Below are positions 7,390 to 12,494 of a DNA stretch of 12,494 nucleotides, in pieces. Within the stretch, counting starts at the first letter, position 1. The number at the start of each line of letters is the position of its first letter. The notes below the pieces were generated by a model. The model was not told the DNA's origin, made no database searches, and saw nothing but the letters and a program-made list of their open reading frames with translations. Position numbers and translations under genes: made by a program. The stretch covers positions 1 through 12,494 of the forward strand of contig DAOVXM010000019.1 in the NCBI GenBank assembly GCA_030636125.1, given 5' to 3'. The DNA comes from Chloroflexota bacterium. Lineage in GTDB: Bacteria > Chloroflexota > Anaerolineae > Anaerolineales > UBA4823.

Positions 7390-8825
7390 ATGCCCCATTA
7401 TTGTGGATTGCTATCCCCGCCTCTGTTTCCGTTATATTGTTTTTTCTCAGGCGAAGAGAAAGAATAGTCGTAATTATTGGGATGGCTATAGCGTTACTAT
7501 TAGCTATGATCGCATGGTTTGTGCCCATCGGGGAAATATTTGATATAGGTCCATTCGCCGTCAAGTTGACAGACTCTTATACATTGCTTGGGAGACGGTT
7601 TGTGCTGGATGCATCAAAGGCAACTATTCTAGTATTATTGTATACGGGAGTTGCATTTTGGTTTGGTGGAAGTATAGTGGCCAGGACAAACAATCTATTC
7701 GTTCCTGGTGGGTTGATGATTGTCTCTTTACTTGTCGCAGCATTGGCAGTAGAGCCATTTCTCTATGCGGCATTACTTATCGAAATGGCAGTTTTGGTAA
7801 GTATTCCTCTGCTAGTTACACCGGGGAATAAGGTTGGGCGAGGTGTTCTACGCTACCTCACATTCCAAACGCTTGGGACACCGTTTATATTGTTTACTGG
7901 TTGGATGTTAGCTGGTGTAGAATCTAGCCCCGGAGATTCAGTATTGGTATTACATGCAAGCGTATTGATGGGATTCGGCTTTGCATTTCTATTAGCCATT
8001 TTTCCTTTCCATACATGGATTCCAATGGTTGCGGAGGAATCCCATCCTTATGTAGCTGCTTATATTTTTTATATATTCCCTTTGGTTGTAATGTTGTTCG
8101 GGTTGGGATTTTTAGACCGGTATGTATGGTTACGTACCTCACCTGATTTGTATTCGATATTACGTTTTGCAGGGACAATTATGGTGGTAGCAGGTGGTTT
8201 ATGGGCTGCATTTGAAAGCAATCTAAGCCGAATTATGGGGTTTGCTGTGATGATTGGGATCGGATTCTCGTTACTAGCACTCAGTGTCAGTGCGGGTAAT
8301 GATGGGGGAGGACCTATGCTTGCACTTTTTTTGGCGTTATTGCTACCGTTTGGAATTGGCTTGGGAGTTTGGGCTTTAGCGTTAACAGCGCTTGCTGGTG
8401 CCAATAATGGAGATTTTCCGTCCTCAGAGTTGTTTAGTTTTCAAAATGTACAAGGATTAGCGAGATACTTACCTATTGCCGCCAGTAGTCTGGTCTTGGC
8501 AAATTTTTCTTTGGCTGGCTTCCCACTTCTAGCTGGTTTCCCACCACGATTAGCTTTATGGGCTAATTTAACCCAACAGTATCCCTTAACCTCTATGGCA
8601 GCCCTACTTGGGAGCACAGGTTTATTAATTGCTGGCTTACGTACATTAGCAATCTTAGTAAGAGGGTCAAGAGAAGGAGAATGGCATATGGATGAATCGT
8701 GGGGGTACAAGATATTGTTAGTTTTAGGAGTATTTATATTGTTATTAGGTGGCATACTGCCCCAATTCTTTTTTATTCCATATGCCCGTTTGGCAGAAAT
8801 CTTTTTGCACCTAGGTAATAATTAA
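7386..8825 (+). CDS. NuoM/NuoN-like antiporter family membrane protein, TTG start
   Basis: A 479-residue integral membrane protein with 12-14 hydrophobic helices. IEMAVLVSIPLL (132-143) matches the TM5 region and keeps its glutamate (E133). FAFLLAIFPFHTWIP (199-213) is unmistakably the TM7-loop motif (F-A-x-K-x-P-x-x-P-[FI]-H-x-W-x-P) of NuoM/N/L and Mrp subunits, but the lysine is leucine (L202). FESNLSRIMGF (276-286) corresponds to the TM8 Q-x-D-[IL]-K-R motif with K replaced by S281. SLAGFPLLAGFPPR (375-388) is the TM12 region with R388 at the usual K/E position. The start is TTG 7386, preceded at 6 bases by GGAGAG (7374-7379) and overlapping the previous stop by four bases. A longer in-frame reading to ATG 7206 is rejected because its extra 60 residues are Cys-rich, unlike the family, and lie within the previous gene. 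It is likely a membrane partner of the two preceding proteins. Confidence 0.82.
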   Translation: MNAPLLWIAIPASVSVILFFLRRRERIVVIIGMAIALLLAMIAWFVPIGEIFDIGPFAVKLTDSYTLLGRRFVLDASKATILVLLYTGVAFWFGGSIVARTNNLFVPGGLMIVSLLVAALAVEPFLYAALLIEMAVLVSIPLLVTPGNKVGRGVLRYLTFQTLGTPFILFTGWMLAGVESSPGDSVLVLHASVLMGFGFAFLLAIFPFHTWIPMVAEESHPYVAAYIFYIFPLVVMLFGLGFLDRYVWLRTSPDLYSILRFAGTIMVVAGGLWAAFESNLSRIMGFAVMIGIGFSLLALSVSAGNDGGGPMLALFLALLLPFGIGLGVWALALTALAGANNGDFPSSELFSFQNVQGLARYLPIAASSLVLANFSLAGFPLLAGFPPRLALWANLTQQYPLTSMAALLGSTGLLIAGLRTLAILVRGSREGEWHMDESWGYKILLVLGVFILLLGGILPQFFFIPYARLAEIFLHLGNN

Positions 8826-8847
8826 TTTCCACCTTGATTATTCCACA

Positions 8848-8856
8848 TGCTATAAT
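8848..8856 (+). promoter_or_regulatory. extended -10 promoter before the coiled-coil gene/selB
   Basis: TGCTATAAT is a perfect TGnTATAAT extended -10 element in the 87-base gap after the membrane operon. A TTTCCA at 8826-8831 is a poor -35 at 19 bases, which an extended -10 promoter can tolerate. Transcription would start near 8863, giving a leader of about 50 bases before ATG 8913. It separates the coiled-coil/selB pair from the membrane genes. Confidence 0.6.
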
Positions 8857-8912
8857 CATCGAAACTTGAAACCAAGAGAGATTAGGAAATATATGCCATT
8901 GGAGACTACTCT

Positions 8913-10091
8913 ATGGAATTGGAACAAGTAAAGCAGAAATTGGATTGGTTGGATAATGAACGCCGGCAGGATAAAACCGAGATAACATCACTTGAGAATC
9001 GGCTTGCCGCTTTGGAGGGGACTCAGGCTCCCGTCTCTAAGCAAATAAATGAATTGAATGGTGAAATAACGCGCCTTAACACACTCTTAGGACGGTTAGA
9101 TCAATTTGATGAGGCACTATTGCAGAGTCGTATTGAGGCTAAACAAGGCCTTGACGAACTAGAAAAACAAGTTGCGCAACGGGAAGAAGAAGGTGAAAAG
9201 GTTCGTCAAGTGGAAACTCGTGCATTCGACGAGAGCTTGTCTAGGTTGCATAAAGAGGTAGTGCAAATCGCCGATATTCAGAGGTCACTTGGATCACATG
9301 CTGAGGAAGACATCCGACTAGGAAAGGAGGTAAATGAAGTCAGGCAAAGCATCGACTCTGTGCGTAGAAGCGATGAGGAATATGTGAGATCATATCGATT
9401 GCTGGAAGATGGACGACGCCAAGATTCAAAGCGCCTGACGGATTTACAGGGGGAGGTTACTGCTTTGAGGAAACATGTGGATGATCAGCGCGGTCGTTCC
9501 GAGCTTACCAGTGCATCTTTGCAAAAAGTTGAGTCCCGCCTGAATGAATTATTCAATTTGGAATCGGAACGTCGTGAAGACCAAGTGAAGTTTTTGGAAA
9601 ATCAGGCGATGATTCAAGTCGAACGAGAGCGAACCTGGAAAGAATGGGAGACTCGTTTTGAAACAATTGAGCGCCAAACCTCGGATGTGGAATCAAATCT
9701 GCAAACACTTGATGCCACTCATCGCGCGATAAAAAGGACTCAACAAACTGTCGAGGAATTAAACCAGCTTGTTGAACGTCGTATGAATGAGTTGACAGAA
9801 ATTCAACGGCTATCTGAAGAACGTTTCCGTCAAGAATGGGTCACCTTTAAGGCAGATGACCAAAAGCGTTGGACAAATTACTCCCTCACACAGGATGAAC
9901 AACGTGGTGAAGCTACTCGTCAATATGATAAACTCGCTGAGCGAGTTACCCACATTGAAGACAATATTCAAGAGCTCCAGGACATAATTCAGCAAATGAG
10001 CGAGCAAACCGAAAAGAGGCTGCAGGCGTTGTTAGCAACGGTCAGTGATTGGGTCTCATCTTTTGAACGCACATTGGGGCGTGTCCGTTGA
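8913..10091 (+). CDS. long coiled-coil protein of unknown function
   Basis: A 392-residue soluble protein that is almost wholly coiled coil: rich in Glu, Gln, Arg and Leu, no cysteine, and a single proline at residue 40. There is no signal peptide, membrane helix, Walker motif or hinge domain, so it is not an SMC ATPase. A related phrase recurs at 12-33 (WLDNERRQD...), 163-185 (LLEDGRRQD...) and 215-230 (NLESERRED...), each an L-x-x-x-RR-[QE]-D followed by a leucine-spaced helix. This suggests internal duplication or a repeated helical unit. The C-terminal end (about 370-392, LLATVSDWVSSFERTLGRVR) is less charged and could be a short amphipathic contact helix. GGAG (8901-8904) is 8 bases before ATG. 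The gene has its own promoter and lies 57 bases before selB, so the two are probably co-transcribed. A structural or scaffold role is all that can be inferred. Confidence 0.75.
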   Translation: MELEQVKQKLDWLDNERRQDKTEITSLENRLAALEGTQAPVSKQINELNGEITRLNTLLGRLDQFDEALLQSRIEAKQGLDELEKQVAQREEEGEKVRQVETRAFDESLSRLHKEVVQIADIQRSLGSHAEEDIRLGKEVNEVRQSIDSVRRSDEEYVRSYRLLEDGRRQDSKRLTDLQGEVTALRKHVDDQRGRSELTSASLQKVESRLNELFNLESERREDQVKFLENQAMIQVERERTWKEWETRFETIERQTSDVESNLQTLDATHRAIKRTQQTVEELNQLVERRMNELTEIQRLSEERFRQEWVTFKADDQKRWTNYSLTQDEQRGEATRQYDKLAERVTHIEDNIQELQDIIQQMSEQTEKRLQALLATVSDWVSSFERTLGRVR

Positions 10092-10148
10092 TCGGTTGTA
10101 AAGCATAACAGGAAGCCACTCAAAGGTATCTGATACTAGAAAGAAATA

Positions 10149-12059
10149 ATGCGTGTCATCGGAACTGCTGGTCACGTGGATCATGGAAAATCCACTATAG
10201 TCGAAGCTATCACTGGTACTCACCCTGATCGTTTGAAAGAGGAACGAGAGCGTGAGATGACCATTGAACTTGGTTTTGCTTGGTTAACCTTGCCAAATGG
10301 GGAAGATGTTGGAATTGTTGATGTACCTGGTCATCGCGATTTCATTGAAAACATGTTGGCTGGCGTAGGAAGCATTGACGCTGCGTTATTTGTAATTGCA
10401 GCGGATGAAGGTGTGATGCCCCAAACTCGAGAACACCTTGCTATCTTAGATCTCCTGGAAATCCAAGGTGGGATAGTTGCCTTGACGAAAATAGATTTAA
10501 TGACGGATGATGAATGGTTGGGACTGGTGGAGGATGAAATTCGTGAAGTTTTAGACGGAACCGTGTTGGCTTCCGCGCCGATTGTAAGGGTTTCGGCGAC
10601 AAATGGCGAGGGAATTCCCGAATTAATAGACGCTTTGAGTGAGTGTCTAGCTGAAAAGCCACCTCGACCAGATTTAGGGCGTCCACGCCTGCCGGTTGAT
10701 AGGGTCTTCACAATAGCAGGTTTTGGTACAGTCGTGACCGGCACATTGAATGATGGGCAGCTGCGCATAGGCGATGAAGTTGAAGTGTTGCCCAAAGGTC
10801 ATAGAGGTCGAGTGCGAGGTCTGCAAACTCATAAAAGGTCAGAAGATGTGGCTGTTCCTGGGTCACGCACGGCTGTTAACATCTCCGGTGTGAATGTGGA
10901 TCGTGTACAAAGAGGTGATGTGATAGCCCATACCAATGATTTTCAACCTACAGGGCGTATTGATGTCCAATTTCGCTTATTAGCTGAAGCAGGTCACACC
11001 ATTAAACACAATACTGAAGTTAAGCTTTTTATTGGTGCTAATGAAGTTCTCGCAAGATTACGTTTGTTGGGTACGGAAGAACTTGTACCGGGAGAAACTG
11101 GCTGGTTACAACTGGAATCGAAAGAGAAGATTATAACTGTCAGGGGTGATCGGTATATATTGCGTCGACCGTCACCCGGTGAAACCATTGGGGGCGGTGT
11201 TGTGGTAGATCCACACCCAAAAGGTCGACACAAGCGTTTTTCAACGGAAATATTGGCGCGTCTAGATGCTTTAGTTGAAGGAACACCTGGCGATATTCTA
11301 TTTCAAGCGTTGCTTTCACAAGGAGCTGCTCCTCTGAAAGATGTTATTGTTCAATCACAATTGGATAATACAGTTGTTACTTCAGGATTGGATGAGCTGC
11401 TATCTAGTGGAAAACTGGTTTCATTAGAATCAAGTGATACGAATTTAGCTGCCAGAGGGATTAAAACCACTGAGTTAGTGACCAGTAAACCTTATTGGGA
11501 ACAACTTTCTTCCTCGGTCATTCGCGAGTTGGATACTTATCATCATGACTACCCTCTAAGGATGGGTATGCCAAGGGAGGAGTTGAAAAGCCGCCTTAAG
11601 ATTTCACAACGCTTATTTAATGTATCCATGAACAAGTTAGTTCAACAAGGAGTACTTCAGGAAGATGGTCCATTAGTGTTTCGCCCAGATCATACAATTC
11701 GTTACACTCCACAGCAGAAGCTTGCTATTGAAAATTTAATCGCCAAATTTAAAAATTCTCCTTATTCACCACCCTCAGTAAAAGAATGCAAGGTAATGGT
11801 AGGAGAAGATGTCTTTAATGCCATGGTTGATCAAGGTCAGCTTGTAATGTTATCTGCGGATGTGGTCTTCAGCCGAGAAGGTTATGAAGACATGGTTTCA
11901 GAGGTTAAGCGATTATTATCTAGGCATGAAACTCTCAAAGCGGCTGAAGTGCGTGACCATTTTAACACTAGCCGAAAATATGCTTTAGCGCTACTTGAAC
12001 ACATGGATGCTATAGGAATCACTGTTCGTGAAGGTGACTTGCGTCGACTGAAAAAATAA
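10149..12059 (+). CDS. selB: selenocysteine-specific translation elongation factor SelB
   Basis: A cytoplasmic GTPase that delivers selenocysteyl-tRNA to the ribosome at UGA codons followed by a SECIS hairpin. All G motifs are present: AGHVDHGKST (7-16), T38 in EMTIELGFAW (switch I), DVPGH (58-62), TKID (113-116) and VSAT (148-151). The DRLKEE...MTIELGFA wording (27-44) is that of SelB rather than EF-Tu. Domain 2 follows with PVDRVFTIAGFGTVVTGTL (182-200), including the DR pair typical of SelB, then domain 3 to about residue 370, ending in GGGVVVDPHPKGRHKRF. The remaining roughly 265 residues form the C-terminal winged-helix region that reads the SECIS element; HETLKAAEVRDHF near the end fits the last winged helix. 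At 636 residues it has normal SelB length. Only a weak AG-rich ribosome binding site precedes ATG 10149. No selA, selD or selC is in the window. Confidence 0.95.
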   Translation: MRVIGTAGHVDHGKSTIVEAITGTHPDRLKEEREREMTIELGFAWLTLPNGEDVGIVDVPGHRDFIENMLAGVGSIDAALFVIAADEGVMPQTREHLAILDLLEIQGGIVALTKIDLMTDDEWLGLVEDEIREVLDGTVLASAPIVRVSATNGEGIPELIDALSECLAEKPPRPDLGRPRLPVDRVFTIAGFGTVVTGTLNDGQLRIGDEVEVLPKGHRGRVRGLQTHKRSEDVAVPGSRTAVNISGVNVDRVQRGDVIAHTNDFQPTGRIDVQFRLLAEAGHTIKHNTEVKLFIGANEVLARLRLLGTEELVPGETGWLQLESKEKIITVRGDRYILRRPSPGETIGGGVVVDPHPKGRHKRFSTEILARLDALVEGTPGDILFQALLSQGAAPLKDVIVQSQLDNTVVTSGLDELLSSGKLVSLESSDTNLAARGIKTTELVTSKPYWEQLSSSVIRELDTYHHDYPLRMGMPREELKSRLKISQRLFNVSMNKLVQQGVLQEDGPLVFRPDHTIRYTPQQKLAIENLIAKFKNSPYSPPSVKECKVMVGEDVFNAMVDQGQLVMLSADVVFSREGYEDMVSEVKRLLSRHETLKAAEVRDHFNTSRKYALALLEHMDAIGITVREGDLRRLKK

Positions 12060-12069
12060 TTGATAGTCT

Positions 12070-12078
12070 TGTTATAAT
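12070..12078 (+). promoter_or_regulatory. extended -10 promoter before the DUF11-type gene
   Basis: TGTTATAAT is another perfect TGnTATAAT element, 11 bases after the selB stop. No good -35 stands at 16-18 bases; the TTGATA at 12060-12065 is too close. Transcription would start near 12085, leaving a leader of about 95 bases before ATG 12181. Confidence 0.5.
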
Positions 12079-12180
12079 AGTAATGAGTTTGACAGTATCA
12101 TAAGTAACTATTGGGGAATGGGATCTCCTCTTTTTATTCAAAGTCATACGGGTCCCTCACACTTTTTGCTCGGAGATGCG

Positions 12181-12494
12181 ATGCATACAAAACAGATAAA
12201 TTCCGGGAAATCTGATAAAAGGAAATCTCTTCTAATAATACGGCTCCTCCCATTTGGGTTATTAATCTTCATCTATATGTTACTTTTAGCGAGGCCGTTA
12301 TTTATCGCCGCCGGGAGAAGTAGCGATACCGTGCCCGTGACATCTATTCAAAGAATCACGAGTAGGGTCAATGCTACCAACTTCATCTTTTTAGCACCGG
12401 ATGATATGGATCTAGCAATCCTGAAGAGTCATAATGGAGATTTCGAAATTGGGCAGAATGGCGAATATACAATAAACGTAATCAATGTTGGTTC
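12181..12494 (+). CDS. membrane-anchored DUF11-type surface protein, 3' end outside window
   Basis: The frame is open from ATG 12181 to the right edge, giving 104 codons. GGAG (12172-12175) lies 5 bases before this ATG; an ATG at 12176 reaches a stop after seven codons and is excluded. The first 16 residues are basic and polar, residues 17-37 are a hydrophobic helix (signal peptide or anchor), and an exported part follows. Residues 77-104 (DLAILKSHNGDFEIGQNGEY, then TINVINVG) match the opening of a DUF11/conserved-repeat domain: D-L-x-I-x-K, then V/I-G-x-x-x-x-Y-x-I-x-V-x-N-x-G. Such Ig-like domains usually occur in tandem in large cell-surface or secreted proteins, so a long protein to the right is expected. 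The substrate or partner cannot be told. It has its own promoter candidate upstream and is probably separate from selB. Confidence 0.78.
   Translation, partial: MHTKQINSGKSDKRKSLLIIRLLPFGLLIFIYMLLLARPLFIAAGRSSDTVPVTSIQRITSRVNATNFIFLAPDDMDLAILKSHNGDFEIGQNGEYTINVINVG

Noticed and set aside
8069..8755. Minus-strand open frames of about 104-111 codons inside the second antiporter-like gene
   Set aside because: Low-complexity Pro/Asn/Ala compositions typical of the complement of membrane-protein codons; no start signals.
8834..8839. TTGATT as -35 for the 8851 TATAAT box
   Set aside because: The spacer is only 11 bases, outside the usable range; the TGn extension is the better explanation.
8826..8912. 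Search of this and the other gaps for tRNA, including tRNA-Sec near selB
   Set aside because: No cloverleaf stems or T-loop GTTCRANNC pattern were seen in any gap on either strand.
10331..10795. 154-codon minus-strand frame inside selB
   Set aside because: Ser/Thr/Pro-rich antisense of the conserved G domain; no independent coding evidence.
12113..12136. Possible terminator after selB (GGGGA paired with TCTCC, followed by a T-rich run)
   Set aside because: The stem is only five pairs with a G-T pair, and it lies downstream of the likely promoter of the next gene; too weak to list as a terminator.

Overview
The window reads as a chromosomal stretch from a bacterium, most plausibly a Chloroflexota member of the Anaerolineae type. 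This is an inference from three things: the Thr/Pro/Ser-rich linker behind a lipobox in one exported protein, a DUF11-type surface protein beginning at the right edge, and SelB G-domain wording that I associate with that phylum. All ten genes lie on the + strand and no gap exceeds about 120 bases. I see no IS element, CRISPR array, rRNA or tRNA.

Left part (1-3438): a fold-type-II PLP enzyme cut by the left edge, a conserved protein of unknown function 10 bases behind it, then a dihydropyrimidinase/hydantoinase with a complete metal-binding set. The PLP gene is open from the first bases of the window, and its catalytic lysine lies upstream of the first plausible internal start codon. The three genes may serve nitrogen or amino-acid/pyrimidine breakdown, but no partner amidase is visible to prove it.

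Middle (3535-8825): a beta-propeller lipoprotein followed closely by three integral membrane proteins. These are a NuoL/M/N-like antiporter subunit, a HyfE/NuoK-like subunit, and a second NuoM/N-like antiporter subunit that starts at a TTG overlapping the previous stop codon. No NADH-binding, hydrogenase or Mrp accessory gene accompanies them, and several residues of the usual proton path are replaced. This compact four-gene set is the best candidate here for an undescribed system.

Right part (8848-12494): an extended -10 promoter drives a cysteine-free coiled-coil protein and then selB, the selenocysteine-specific elongation factor, which implies that the cell makes selenoproteins. A second extended -10 promoter follows selB and precedes a membrane-anchored DUF11-type protein that runs off the right edge.
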